This document shows positions 21,851 through 34,321 of a stretch of DNA of 64,000 bases, piece by piece. The stretch comes from Rhinopithecus roxellana (taxonomy: Eukaryota; Chordata; Mammalia; Primates; Cercopithecidae): positions 14,041,602 to 14,105,601 of the forward strand of contig NC_044570.1 in assembly GCF_007565055.1 (NCBI RefSeq), read 5' to 3'. The first letter of the stretch is position 1; every line of letters begins with the position of its first letter. The position numbers and the translations under genes are program-made. Below the pieces are notes generated by a model that made no database searches, was not told the DNA's origin, and saw only the letters and a list, made by a program, of their open reading frames with translations.

Positions 21851-23694
21851 TGAAGAAGAATAAAGTTAACTTGACTGAGATGCTGTAGAATTTCATGCCG
21901 AAATTTTCCCTAGGGAATGAAGCTGTTACATTATGGCACAATTTTGACAGCAACACCAATGAAAGACTACATCTTTGTCTAGGGTTTTATATTTCTGTGA
22001 CCCTGATGACATCCCCCAATATATACCCAGAGGTCTGAGTGTCAAGGTAGTATCTGGATCCACTGATATGGCAAAGTTGCTGGAATAGAAGCCTGCAAAG
22101 GATCTTTATCTTGAGAAGTAGGTAGTCCAACAAATCAGACAGGCTGCCTTCTAGATTCAAGAAAGCAAAGTATGCACTCTCCCAAGCCCAAGAGAAAGCA
22201 ACCTGGGTTAAAGTGATCACAACATTTCCCTCATTCAGCTGTAGGGCCACAAAACAACCCCCACCCTGCCTTCTGTCTCAGAGACAAACTCTGTATCCTG
22301 TTGCACTTAACACCAGTGCATAGGAGCCCAGAACACTGACCACCAAGATCAGTCATCATAGATAGCAACTGTATCAGTGTACCACAATGTATGACCCAAA
22401 TACTGGCCCATCCAGATTACTGTGGATATCAGTGATGACTGTGTACAAGATTTGTGAGCCTTCAAACTGCCCACTTGGTTTGGCAGTGCCTGTTTGCCTC
22501 ACTTGTTGGTCCAAAGACCAGCCTGCCCCAGGTCTCAATTTCCCACAGGGTACTCAATAATCCAAACATGAGTGACTGAATGTCACACCCATTGAACCAG
22601 GTGGCAGACTACCCACTTCCTAGGGCCCAAAAATCCCATCCAGAGTCTCAAGAATTGCCCTGACCACGGTGTTAATACCATCACCCATTACGCATCCTGG
22701 GTATGTGAAGATCAGTTATCACTGCTTGCCAATGTCAATGCCAGAATTCACACATAGCAACCCAGACCGAAGGATTGGCCTACTTGTGCCCTAACAACAC
22801 TATTACCACATTTCACACACACCATCTCAATTGATACTCCTATTCCAGGAATATCTTGGCACAATCTCCTCAAGAAAACACAGTCTAAGCCATTAAAAAA
22901 AAAAAAAAAAAAGCATCACAAAGAAAGCTAATGGTAATTACAGCTAAGGTAATTAGATGGCCACTATAATTGTGATCCATAACCAAAACCAAAGCACTCT
23001 AACCAGTAAGAGTTTTTAAAATATCTACAGAAATAAATATTTTCTTGTGGAAGTTACTCTGTAAAACTGATGAAAGTACCAGCTATTGTTAGTTGTGCAT
23101 ATATCAGTGAAAGAACCCATAAACCATGAAGAAAGAAGACAAAAACACAATTCCAAATGAACATAATTCTTAAGTAAACAGACTCAAAAAAGAAGATATC
23201 TTATAAAATGCAAAAAATAAAATGAAAACAATGTTCCAAAGAGAAAAATAAATATAATAATTAAATAATGACTACAGAAGCTAGAAATAAATAAAAATTA
23301 TAGTAATATATAATTTAAAAAGAGATATTGAAAAAGAACAAAAGTTTCTAAACAAAAATTAAAAATAAAAACAGACAGAAATTTACTAGATAAAGCAGAA
23401 GAGAAATCAAAATGTGAGTGCAATTTTAAAAATGCAGTCACACACAATGAAAAAAATTTAACAAAACAAAACTCTAAGTAAAATATGGGACAACATAAAA
23501 ATATTTAAATTTTGGAAGTTTTAGAAGAAAAGTGATGAAAATCCATAAAATACTATTTATTTAATTATAACTAAGAACTGTCCAAGTACTGGAAGAAATA
23601 TAGACATTGAGACATGATAAGCTGAAAGTATCAAAAATAAATCCAATCCCAAAGCATTTATCTTCATACAAATTGTAGTTAAACTACCTGGTAA

Positions 23695-23790
23695 AAGACA
23701 ACACATTTTTACCATGTGTTGTCTTGTATCAATAAATTGATGTATCAATTGATCAATTGATCAATTATGTATCAATAAATTGATACATAA
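23695..23790. repeat. Cluster of AT-rich hairpins and direct repeats
   Basis: A perfect 12-base inverted repeat, AAGACAACACAT (23695-23706) and its complement (23714-23725), has a 7-base loop. A second perfect 11-base inverted repeat lies at 23765-23775 and 23780-23790 with a 4-base loop. GTATCAATAAATTGAT occurs twice (23726-23741 and 23769-23784), separated by overlapping TGATCAAT palindromes. Confidence 0.85.
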
Positions 23791-24203
23791 TTTATTTGTG
23801 TCAAATCAAATATAAAAGGTTCACCACTGAACTAAGACCTGATATATTCAGCAGAAAACTTAAAGGGCAGAATTTAACAGAATAATCTTACCAACAATCT
23901 GGGAGGAAAATATAATAGTTCATTTGAGAATACTATACAAGGAAAGATATCATTCAGAAATAAAAAATAATGAAGTATTTCCCATAACACAAAGAAGAAA
24001 TTCAAGATAAATTCAACACAACACAGAGAAGGATGACAGAATTCGAGAAAACACTCAGAAGAAATATAGAATTTTATCAACTTAAAATTAAAATGTTAAA
24101 ATTCATCATTTTTACAAAATCATTGACATAACTAAAAAGAGCCAATCAGAATTTTAGAGGGTAAATTACAATTGAAAAACAGAAAAATGTACTATGTCTT
24201 TTA

Positions 24204-24508
24204 ATTTTGTATTTATTTATTTGCTTATGAGAAGGAATGTCACTCTGTTGCCCAGGCTGGTGTACAATAGCATAATCTAGGTTCACTGCAACCTCTACCT
24301 CCTTGGTTCAAACAATTCTTCTGCCTCAGCATCCCTAGTAGTGGGGATTACAGCCATGCACCACCACGCCCATTTAATTTTTGTACTTTTAGTAGAGACG
24401 AAGTTTCACTGTATTGGCCAGGCTGGTCCCTAATTCCTGACCTCATGACCTACCCACCTCAGCCTCTCAACGTGCTGGGATTAGTGGTGTGAGCCACCAC
24501 ACCTGACC
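24204..24508 (-). mobile_element. Alu (AluS/J-like), minus strand
   Basis: Complete two-monomer Alu in reverse: GTCACTCTGTTGCCCAGG near 24238 and GTGAGCCACCACACCTGACC at the end. About 12-15% of positions look changed by eye. It is inserted in L1M ORF1/ORF2 sequence. Confidence 0.88.
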
Positions 24509-24922
24509 ACATCTGCATCTTTTATAGAATAATTGATCAAGCAGGAGAAAAAAGTAGTGACCTTGAAGACAAGTAATTTCAATACAGTCAGAGGAGAACC
24601 CCCCCCCAAAAAAGAAATGAAATTTAAAAAAAAGAATAAAGTATGCCTACATGATCTAGGAAGTAGCCTCAAGAGGAAAACTAAGAATAATTGGCCCTAA
24701 AAAAAGGCAAAGAGTGAGAGACAGCTAAAACTTTATTCAAAATCATAATAGTAGAGAACTTTTCAAACCTATAGAAAGATATTGGTATCCAAGTTCAAGA
24801 AAGTTATGTAGAACATCAAGGAGATTTAAGCCATAGAAGGCTACTTCAATTCAGTTAATAAAGTATAAAGGGTCAAATTTAATAAAGTTGGAGGATATGA
24901 AATCAACCTACAAAAAAGTAAC

Positions 24923-25006
24923 ATTTATATATGTCAATGGCAAACAACCTAAAAAGAAATCAAAATTTATATATGTCAATGGCAAACAACCTAAAAAGAA
25001 ATCAAC
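24923..25006 (+). repeat. 42-base perfect tandem duplication in L1M ORF2
   Basis: A unit beginning ATTTATATATGTCAATGG occurs at 24923-24964 and again at 24965-25006 with no visible difference. The length is a multiple of three, but the surrounding frame is broken. Confidence 0.9.
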
Positions 25007-25788
25007 AAAGTAATGCCATTTACAGTAGCTACAAATAAAAGAAAACACCCAGAAACTAATTTAAGCAAAGAAATGAAAGATCTGAGAACTATAAAAAACC
25101 GATGCAAGAAATTGAAGAGGACACAATAACTAGAAAGATATTCTATGTTTATAAATTAGAATAATTAATATTGTTAAAATATTTATACTACCAAAATCAG
25201 GTTTAATGCAACCTTCATTAAAAAACACCAATCACTTGCTTCATAAAAATAAAAAAAGAAACAAATTAATATGGAACCACAATGACCTAGAATAGCCAAA
25301 TCTGTTTTAAGCAAAACGAACAAAACTGGAGGAATTATATTGACTGATTTCAAATTATTCTATAAAATGATAGTAAAAAATATAAAAAGTAGAAAAGCTT
25401 TATGCTACTGCCATAAAAACAAACACATTGACCAGTGGAACATGTTAGACAATGCAGAAAAACAAAACATACATCTACAGGGTACTTATTTTTAACAAAG
25501 TTCCCAGGAACGTACATTGGGGAAAAGACAGTGTCTTCGATAAATGTTTCTGGGAAAACTGAATATCCATAGGCAGAAGAATGAGAATCAAATCAAAATG
25601 AAGGAAAAACTTAGATGTATGACCTCAGATTATAAAATAACTAGAAGAAAGCATTGAAAAAAGGCCATCAGGACATTAGTCTGTACAAATATTTCTTGAC
25701 CAAAACTCCACAAAAAAAATTGCTTTACCAAAACCAAAGCAAAAACAAAAAGTGAGATCAAAACAAAATAGAAAGCTTCTGCATAAAA

Positions 25789-26052
25789 GTGGGTGGATCA
25801 CGAGGTCAAGAGATTGAGACCATCCTGGCTAACATGGTGAAACTCGGTCTGTACTAAAAAATACAAAAAAATTAGGCAGGCATTGTGGCGGGCGCCTGTA
25901 GTCCCAGTTACATATGGGAGAAGTGAATGAGGCAGGAGAATGGATGAACCTGGGAGGTGGAGCTTGCAGTGAGCCAATATAGCCCCACTGCACCCCAGCC
26001 TGGCCAACAGAGTGAGACTGGTCTCAAAAAAAAAAAAAAAAAAAAAAAAAAG
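25789..26052 (+). mobile_element. 5'-truncated AluY, plus strand
   Basis: It starts at GTGGGTGGATCACGAGG inside the left monomer, runs to the right-monomer end and an A-run of about 26. Flanking duplications are GAAAGCTTCTGCATAA (25771-25786) and GAAAGTTTCTGCATAA (26053-26068), one mismatch in 16, so truncation happened at insertion. Confidence 0.9.
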
Positions 26053-26794
26053 GAAAGTTTCTGCATAATAAAGACAACAATCAACAAAATGAAAAGACAA
26101 CAATCAACAAAATGGAAAGACAACCCACAAAATGGAAGAACATTTTGCAACTTGCTCATCTGACAAAGGAGTAATGATCAGAATATATATGTGTATATGT
26201 ATACATATTTTTGATTAATATTCAGAATCTAGGAGCTCAGACAACTCTAAAAGAGAAAAATCATAATCTAATGGGAAAAAAAATGAACAAAAGAACTGAA
26301 CAGACACTTCGCAAAGGATAACATACAAATTTTCATACAAACAGACATGTTTTATCTGAGCATATATTCCACCCCTTTCCCCCAAAACTGAAAATGGGTA
26401 ATCAAAGAAATTATTTAATATAAATAAAACACTATCAAAATATGTAAAATGCATGAGCCAAACAAATATTCATCACCTAATACATTTACAAATGAAATGT
26501 AGAAGTTTCATACAATGCAAAATTATTTAGTCACAAAATAATGAGTGAATTGTATAACACCTTGAAACACTGAAAAGCTTTCGCTACACAAACAAAATCA
26601 AGAAATATGAAGACACACACTATGAATTGTTAAATAAAATATTCTGAATAGTAAATTATCCAGTATAACACTATTTACCATTTATTGTATATGACTTGAG
26701 GTCCTTAATCTCTAGAAATCAAAACTTCAAAGGAGTGTTTTTCCATGAAGTTTAACACTAACATTAGTGAATTCATTTATTCATAATCTGCTTT

Positions 26795-28250
26795 TTATTG
26801 CATACAATTCACATTGCTATAGATTCTGAACTCATAAGTGAGGATCATGCATATGTTGGCAGCAAGCCAGAAAACCACTCTGCAAGCAAACAAATACTCT
26901 GCATGGAATGGAAATTCATAGCACAACACCAAATATCCAATCTCAGTCATCTTAGAATTGCACATACGTTGACACGTTAATTCACATAGGATCTGGAACT
27001 CAAGTGGTTGATTAGTTGTTGATGGCATTGACCTGATTTGGGGAGAATTTGTCCTGTAATAATGAAGGGAATGGAGGTTAATATTTTTTCTTACCTGCTT
27101 GTTCCTCCCCAGCACCTTCAACTTTATTTTTCTCCTCCTCAGCTTTTCCTCTCCTTCTTCACCTTGACCTGTTTCCTCTTTATCCTTTGCTTCTTTAGAC
27201 CCTTCCTTAACAGCTTAGTCCTCTTCCCTGCCTCCTCTTCCTCAGCCTCTTCATTATCTTCCTCCTTTTAGGCTTTTTCTTCAGAGAGGTACTAGTCTTT
27301 GCATTCCTCAATCTCAGCACCCACCATGGATTCCTCCTCCATGATCTGCTACACTTGTACGTGGCTGCTGTAGTAGGACAGGAAGGAGCAGGTGGACATC
27401 AGGTGGGAGTTGGTATGTAAACCCCAGTAGTTGATCAACCAAAGACCAGAAGGTCTGGGAGTAGACTGCTTCCAATGCTGCTGAAACTCAGCTGAATCTC
27501 CTTGCCTTTGAAGAGTTTCCTCTAAGCTGCAGCCTTATTTGCAGCCATCTTTACCTGGAGGACTTGGTATTAATTTAGGTATCCGGAGGTTTAACTTTGC
27601 ATCTTCAATTCATTTTCTAATTTGTGGTTGATGGCCTGCACACTACTGATGTAGGTGTTCAGCTTGTCCTTTGGCTCCTGTAGCTACATCTCCATCACTT
27701 TCTTCATGCCCTGGCATGCTTTGATCTCCAAGTTCTTGGTCTTGAACATGCAGTGGCTGTGGGACACCTTATTTCTGGTGCCTCACATGGCATAGACCTT
27801 CTTGACAGCACTCTGGGTCAGCAGTCTAAAGGGCTCTTGAAGCACTCCTCGGTGTTCTGCATGCTCTCTTGGAGGCCATCTTGCCCTACTGTGGGCAGAT
27901 GGCCTCCAGCAAAGAGGTGAGGTTGGGCTTGGTGAACATGTTAATCTCTACGGAGATCTGCGCATACTGGATCTGCCCCTGCAACTGGGTGGATTTCCTC
28001 TTAGTGAATATTCTTAAGAAAGGCGATTTCACCCACCATGCTATCCAGGTGCTTTTTGCTCTGCTGTGGTACAACCTGTTCAGGACATTTACAGGCTTCC
28101 ATCCTGCCGCCCTCATCATGCTCATGCTCTACACCCACTCTTCATAGAGCACTGGGAAGTTGCACAGGGTCTCCTCCAGCCTTCTTGCTTGTTCTGGAAC
28201 ACCTATCCCTCCTTGGTGGGATCTGGCTGACATGCACAGGTCTACATAGG
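26795..28250 (-). pseudogene. NEFL pseudogene: Neurofilament light chain processed pseudogene (5'-truncated)
   Basis: Read on the minus strand, the sequence follows NEFL from the rod domain to the C-terminus without introns. Recognisable peptides are L-E-E-T-L with Y-E-E near 28150-28200, Q-I-Q-Y-A-Q-I-S-V-E at about 27946-27975, an L-E-I-K-A-C segment near 27725, and the acidic tail ending K-V-E-G-A-G-E-E-Q-A at about 27097-27126. The region 26795-27095 is the expected 3' UTR position, with AATAAA on the minus strand near 26795. NEFL is a type IV intermediate-filament protein of axons. The head and first part of the rod are missing, and stops and frameshifts occur throughout; the longest open piece is 28125-27886. 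Absence of introns and 5' truncation indicate L1-mediated retrotransposition. NEFM is a worse fit because its rod differs at the Q-I-Q-Y-A-Q-I segment. Confidence 0.88.
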
Positions 28251-28560
28251 AAATCTCTTAGAGATAAGATATTTTAAAATATTATAGAGTTTAAGGTCAA
28301 GATACATCTTAATTTGTATACAATTTTTTATCAAGTTAATAAAAATATTTTTAAATTAATAATTGTGTGAAAAAACATTGTGAAACAATTAAAAACCCTC
28401 AAGGGTATACTTTAAAATGATACATTATATCATTTATTATATGATATATAGATTATAATTATGTAGATCACATATATTACCATTTCAATTAAAAACTTAT
28501 AATTTTTGAAAGCAAATGTAGAAACTACTGGGCATTATTCTTAAATGTATCTAAGATAAT
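28251..28560. other. Unassigned AT-rich interval
   Basis: Very AT-rich with TATATA stretches. The last 60 bases resemble the decayed end of a MaLR LTR (AAAACAGACTATATACA near 28585). Confidence 0.4.
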
Positions 28561-29338
28561 ACCAATACTCTGTACTGCTGGGAAAACAGACTATATACAG
28601 AATACTGGTATGGAGCAGTAGGGTATTGCTATGAAGCTACCAGAAAATACGGAAGCCACATAGGAATTAACTAACTAGCATAGATTGGGAGTGTGGAGGT
28701 CTCATAAGATGATGAGGAAAAGTTTGGGACTCCCTAGAGTGTTATTCAAGTGTTGTGACCAACCTGTTGATTTTGATAGGGGAAATGAAGTAGACACTGA
28801 GGAGATCTTGTGTGGAAATGAGGAGCTTATTGGGAACTGGAGCAAACATACGTTATGCATTAGCAACGAACTCTTGATAATGCATTGTACCCTTGCCCTA
28901 GGGATATGTGAAACTTTGAACTTGAGTATGGTGACTGTGGTGGAAAAATTTAGGGTATATGGTGAAAAAAATTCTAAGCAGAAAGTGCTCCAGATGTGAA
29001 CTGAATGCTTCTAAAAACCTAAGCTCATATGAATGAGCAAAGAGCTGACATGAAACTGAAACATATTAAAAAGAGTAACAGAGCATAAACGTTTGGAAAT
29101 CTTGCAGCCCATATCATGGTGGAAAAGAAAACCCCTTTTTCAGAGAAGAAATTTAAGATGCTGCAGTAAAGCAAAATGGAGCTAAGTGATAATATCCAAG
29201 ACAGTGGGGAAAAGACCACTAAGGCATTACAGAGAGTCTCTTTTACCACAACACAGAGGCTGAGCAAGGATAAATGTTTGTTTCATGGGCCATATTCAGG
29301 GACTTGCTGTGCTGCACAATCTTGGGACACTGGTCCTT
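28561..29338 (+). mobile_element. MaLR (THE1/MST) internal sequence fragment, plus strand
   Basis: The diagnostic order is GGGTATTGCTATGAAG near 28620, GGGAACTGGAGCAAA near 28830, CTTGCCCTAGGGATATGTG near 28893, AACCCC...TTTTTCAGAGAAGAAAT near 29130 and CATGGGCCATATTCAGGGAC near 29283. A decayed LTR end probably precedes it. The right side is truncated and joins an L1M fragment. It has no coding capacity. Confidence 0.8.
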
Positions 29339-32300
29339 GAATATGAGCACATTTTACACTTCATATTCTCAGCAGAATTTGTTATTCAATGTCTTTTCAA
29401 TAAAACCCATTTTAACTAGGTTGAGATATCTTATTATAGTTTTAATTTGGATGTCTCTGATAATTAATGATCTTGAGCACTTTTTGATATACCTGTTCAT
29501 CGCTGGTAGGTTTTCCTTTGAGAAATATGGTTTTGAAATCTTTTGACCAAATTGTAAGATTTTTCTATAAATTTTTTCCTATATATTGTTTGAGATTTTT
29601 ATTTATTGTGATTAGTAATCCTTTGTCAGATGGGTAAGTTACAAATATTTCTTCCGTTTCTGTGAATAATCTCTACACATTGTTGTTTTTTAATTTTTGC
29701 CCTTGCAGAAACTTTTCAACTGGATGAGATTCCAGATATCCATTTCTGGTTAGGTTGCTTGTGCCCCTGGGCAATTGCTAAGGAAATCTTTGGCCAGGCA
29801 TGGTGACTTACACCTATAATACTAGCTCTTTGCAAGGCTAACTTAGACGGATTTCTTGAGGACAAGATTTCAAAACCAACTTGAGGAACATGATGTAACC
29901 CCATCTCTACGAATGTGAACAACAAACAAAAAATGGGCATGATAAGTGGTGACATGTGCCAGTAGTCCCAACTTCTCAAAGGCTGAGACAGGAGATTGCC
30001 TAAGCCTTAGAGACAGTTGTTGCTGTGGGCTTTGATCATGCCACTGTAAATCAGCATGGGTGACAATCTATCTCAAAAAAAAAAAAAAAAAATCTTCTCT
30101 TCATATTAATAACCTGGAGATTTTCCCAAGTCTTTTTGTAGTAATTTCAGAGTTTCAGTTTATAGGCTTAAGGCTTTAATTCACTTTGATTCACTTTTTA
30201 TATATGGCCAAAGTAGAAGTCTCATTTTTATTATTCCACATACAGATGCCCATATTTCTTGGCATCTTTATTTAACAGGGTGTATGTTTTCCTCAGTGAA
30301 TGTTCTCGGCACATTTGTTCAAATGAATTTACTGTTGCTATGTGGATTTGTTTCAGGTTCTCTATTCGCTTTCATTTTTCTGTGTTTCTATTTTATGCCA
30401 GCAAAATGCCTATTTAATGCTGTTTTACTACTATAGCTCTGTAATGTAATTTGAAGTCAGATAATTTGATTTATCTAGTTTCATTCTTTTTTCTAATGAT
30501 AGGTTTAACTATTCTGAGTCTCTTGTGGTTCCATGTAAATTTTAAAATGAATTTTTCATTTATTTCCAAAATATTATCGGCATTTTGTTAGGAATTATGT
30601 TGACTCTGTAGATTGCTCTGGGTAGTGTGGACATTTTAACAGTATTGTCTTACAATTCCTGAACATAACATATATCACCATTTTTTAGTGTCCTCTTCAA
30701 CTGTTTTCATTATTCAAATCTGTCACTTCTTTAGTTAGTTTCTAACTATTTAACTCTATGTGTGAATATTGAAAATGAGATGATTTCTTATTTCTTTTTG
30801 ACATTGTTTACTGTTTCAAATTTTTGTCTGTTAATTTTATGTACTACAACTCTACTCAATTTGCTTATCAGCTCTTATAGTTTTCTATGGTGTCCTTAAG
30901 ATTTTTTTCTAATATGAGATTATATCATCTGCAAACTAGAATAATTTGAATTAATCTCTTTCCATTTAAATGCCTCTCATATATTTCTCTTGTCTGATCC
31001 CTCTGGAGAGAACTTCCATTACTATGCTGAATAATAGTGGTCACAGTGGACAACTTTGTTGTATTCTAGATTTTAGAGAAAATGCTTTCAGTTTTTCCCC
31101 ATTCAGTACAAAGCTGAATATTTTTTTATTTTGTCATATAAGGTTTTTATTATGTTGAGATATGCTTCTTCTATCTTCTGTTTTTTTGAGGATTTTTATC
31201 TTGAAGGATGTTAAATTTAACCAGATGCTTTATCACCATCAATTGAAATTATTATATAAAACTTATCCTTCCTTTTATTGAAATGATATAGCAGATTGTT
31301 TGATTTGCATACATTAAATCATGTTTTTATTCCAGGAATAAATCCCATTTGGTCATGATACATGATGCTCTGAATATATTGCTGAATTTGGTTTGCTAGT
31401 ATTTTATTGAGGGTTACTGCTTCAATAGTCATCAGATACATCTTCCTGTAGTTTTCTTTTCTGGATGTGTCTTTGTCTGGTTTTGGTGTCAGGGTAATAT
31501 CAACTTTATCTAATTATAATTAGTTGGAGTAATTCCATTCTCCAGTATTCCTCAGGATAATTGGAGTAAAATTAATATTAGTTTTTCTTTAAAAGTTTGG
31601 TAGATTATAGCAGTGAAGCCTGTACTTTACTGTGCTTTTCTTTACAGACATATTTGCATTATGGTTTTGATCTCATTACTTGTCATTGGTCTATTCCGGT
31701 TTTGAATTTCTTCCTAGTTCAAACTTGATAGATTCTATGAGTCATGAAATTTGTCCATTCCTTCTAGAATTTTCAATTTATTTGCATATTGTTGTTCATA
31801 GTAGACATAATAATAGCTTGAATTTCTGCAATATCTCTTATAATGTCTTTTTCACTTTTTATTTTTAATTTTTTGTTATTCTCTCTTATTAGTCTAGCTA
31901 ACAGTTTATCAATTTCATTTACTATGTAAAAAAAGACTTTTAAAAAGTAATGTTTTATATTGTCTTTGCTATTTCAATTTTATTTATGCTCTGATCTTTG
32001 GTATTTCTTTTTTTCTACTAATTTGGGGGTTGGTTTTCTCTTGGTGTTCTAGTTCTTCAAGGTACATTGTTAGATTGTTTATTTGAAGTTTTTCCTCTTT
32101 ATTCATGTATGAGTGAGTACCTAGGAGCCTCCATTTTCATATTTATTTTGCTGTATTTCATTAGTTTGGGTATAATATGTTTCCATTATCATTTCATTTG
32201 AGAAAAATTTCCATTTTCTTCTTAATTTTTTGACCTATTAATAATTTAGGATATTCGTTTACTTGATTTGAATTTATTTATATTTTATTTCAATAATTCA

Positions 32301-32340
32301 GGAGATATAAGTATTTTTTAGTTAACTGAATAAGCATATA
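29339..32340 (-). mobile_element. L1M ORF2 region, minus strand
   Basis: Reverse-strand L1M from near the ORF2 3' end (CTTTGTCAGATGGGTAAG near 29620, CCTTGCAGAAACTTTT near 29702) through the reverse-transcriptase region near 31000 (ATTATATCATCTGCAAAC at 30920) towards the endonuclease half (TTCTTGGTGTTCTAGTTCTTC near 32038). It is split by an Alu at 29792-30091. All frames are broken. Confidence 0.8.
29792..30091 (+). mobile_element. Old Alu (AluJ-like), plus strand
   Basis: It begins GGCCAGGCATGGTGAC and ends in A18. Short flanking repeats AAATCTT (29784-29790 and about 30090-30096) look like the target-site duplication. It is strongly diverged. Confidence 0.85.
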
Positions 32341-32344
32341 GTGA

Positions 32345-32715
32345 TGAATTATAATATTTTAGTGTCCTTATCATCCAAGTAGCCAAGTACCTAAATATAC
32401 CCAAGTAGCACATATTTTACCTAGTATGTAGTTTTGTAAAAATCCCTGAATCCCCTTTCAACCTTCACCTTCTGAGTCTCTAAATTCCATTTTGTTACTC
32501 TGTATGCCTTTGCATACTCATAGCTTAGATCCAACTGTTAAATGTTTTCACTTACAAGTGGGACCTAAGATACAAGTATGCAAAGGCATGCAGAGTGAGT
32601 TAATGTGTTCCACTCCTATGGACTTCACTCAGAACAATGACCTCTAGCAATATTCATGTTGCTGCAAAATGTCATTGTATTATTCTCATTCTGTTTTTAT
32701 AACTGCTCTCAAAGA
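32345..32715 (-). mobile_element. L1 3' UTR and ORF2 end fragment, minus strand
   Basis: TTTTCACTTACAAGTGGGACC near 32546 and CATGTTGCTGCAAAATG near 32656 are the reverse of the usual L1M/L1P 3'-end landmarks. The piece is short and abuts L1M 5' UTR sequence, so it is a truncated or rearranged fragment. Confidence 0.65.
32497..32596. repeat. 22-base inverted repeat with 56-base loop
   Basis: 32497-32518 and 32575-32596 are reverse complements over 22 bases with one mismatch (core AGTATGCAAAGGCAT). The right arm does not belong in the normal L1 order and looks like a templated insertion. Confidence 0.85.
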
Positions 32716-33390
32716 GAATCTCAATCTCTGTTTTGAACATCCTGAAGCTGGGTAGAGTAACAACATCATTCATGTGGCCTCTATCACTGTGATTATGTGG
32801 ACTTAACCCTGAAGCAAGCAAAGCACTGAGTCTCAACCGAAGTCTTCTGTAAGCACTTCTTGATTACTGCTTATTTTCATTCAAGACCCCTGGACTCTAC
32901 AGTCAGCAAATGCTGTAGCCAGTCAGGTATGTTTTCTTCCCATCAGGTTGTCAAGATCTCCCAGGCCCCAAGTAGTTACTATTTTGTAGTTAGAATCTAG
33001 AGTCAAAACTTCAGAATTCTAACTTGTGTTCTGTTATACTGAGGTTGAGCTGGCACTGAAACCACAAGATGCAGTTCTCCTAAGTCTGTCTTCCTTTACA
33101 AGAGGCAGAGCATTCCCATTCTATGATCACCTTGACCCCAGATTTCAGGAAGTATTTCTGCACTACCACCAATGTTCCCAGAAGGCTCAAGGGCTCTTAG
33201 ATCATCTTGTAATGATCACTTCCAGGCCTGAGACTCAGGTTTCTGATCAGAGGGCTCACCTGTGATCCAGAGAAAGTCCAGAAATGACAGGGAGAAAGTC
33301 CAGAAATGACATTCAAGAGTCATAGAATAGAATTCCTCAATAATTTCCTTGGTGCTATACCCTGCTGTGGCCTAGCGAGACCTAAGCTGC
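32716..33390 (-). mobile_element. L1M 5' UTR, minus strand
   Basis: This GC-richer block matches the order of L1MA/MB 5' UTR landmarks in reverse: AAGCACTGAGTCTCAACC, then CTACAGTCAGCAAATGCTG, ACTGAAACCACAAGATGC, GTCCAGAAATGAC and GCTATACCCTGCTGTGGCC. A 22-base near-duplication around AGAAAGTCCAGAAATGACA occurs at 33271-33312. It probably belongs with the ORF2 at 29339-32340, with the intervening part lost or displaced. Confidence 0.7.
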
Positions 33391-34002
33391 AAATGTGAGT
33401 GACATTTTGCAGGATTTTTCTTTCTGTGACTGGCTTACTTCACATAGCATAACATCTTCTAGTATGCTTCATGTTGGCACAAATGTCGTCATTTTGTTCT
33501 AGATATGACCAAATAAATATTGTGTAAATATACTGCATTTTTATTTACTCATGTTGATAAAATTTGTAGTTGATTTTTTTATAATCCTGGCTATTGTAAA
33601 TAGAGCTGCAATAAGCATGTACAAACAGATGCTTTTCTTTGTAAACTGATTTTTGTTGCCCAGTAGTGGGATCACTGTATCAAATTACAGTTAATCATTG
33701 TAATTTTAGTATTTCGTAAACACTCAACACTTAAAAAAATGTAAGAGCAGGGCTAATTTACCTTCTCACCTGCAGTATATATATTTCCTTCTGTACACAA
33801 CCTACGGCCATTTGATAATTTTTAAATCTTTTTGGTGATAGCTATTTTCAATAAAGTGAGAAAATATCTCATTGTTTTCTTAATTTATATTTTATGGTGA
33901 TAAGCATAACGTTTCTGATATTAATGGGAGTATTTGTATTTCTGCTTTTGAGGAGAATGTGCATTTCTTGTTTGGAGAATTGCCTAATCAGATTCTTTTC
34001 AA

Positions 34003-34321
34003 TTTATTTATTTATTTATTTACTTACTTACTTACTTACTTTGAGACCGGGTCTCACTCTGTCACTGAGTCTGGAGTTCTGCGACATGACCTAGGCTTAC
34101 TGCAATGTCTGCCTCCTGAGTTCAAGCAATTATCTGCCTTAGCCTTGCTAGTAGCTGGGATTACAGATGTCCATCACCATGCCTGGCTAATTTGTGTATT
34201 TTTAATAGAGATGGGCTTTCACCATCTTGGCCAGGTTGGTATTGAACTTCTGACTTTGTGATCCACTCGACTCGGCCTTCCAAAGTGCTGGGATTACAGG
34301 CAAGAACGACCATGCCCGGCC
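34003..34321 (-). mobile_element. Alu, minus strand, with tetranucleotide tail
   Basis: The tail has become (TTTA)n then (CTTA)n at 34003-34040. The body reads GTCTCACTCTGTCACTGAG through GACCATGCCCGGCC. Moderately diverged (AluS/J). Confidence 0.88.

Larger units (their letters stand above)
21880..26640 (+). mobile_element. L1M element, plus strand, with two Alus
   Basis: 21880-22890 is relatively C-rich and reads like an old L1M 5' UTR. A pure A-run follows at about 22894-22911. 22930-24150 is A-rich ORF1-like sequence in sense orientation, ending in the pattern GAGGATGACAGAATTC. 24515-26340 is ORF2-like (AAATCAACCTACAAAA near 24900, ATATGGAACCACAATGA near 25270, GGAGGAATTATATTGAC near 25330, AACAGACACTTC near 26300). 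The 3' UTR is decayed to about 26640. All reading frames are broken. It holds a 42-base tandem duplication and a hairpin cluster. Confidence 0.7.

Noticed and set aside
26795..27271. Plus-strand frames in the NEFL pseudogene region
   Set aside because: They are antisense shadows of the acidic, Glu-rich tail on the minus strand.
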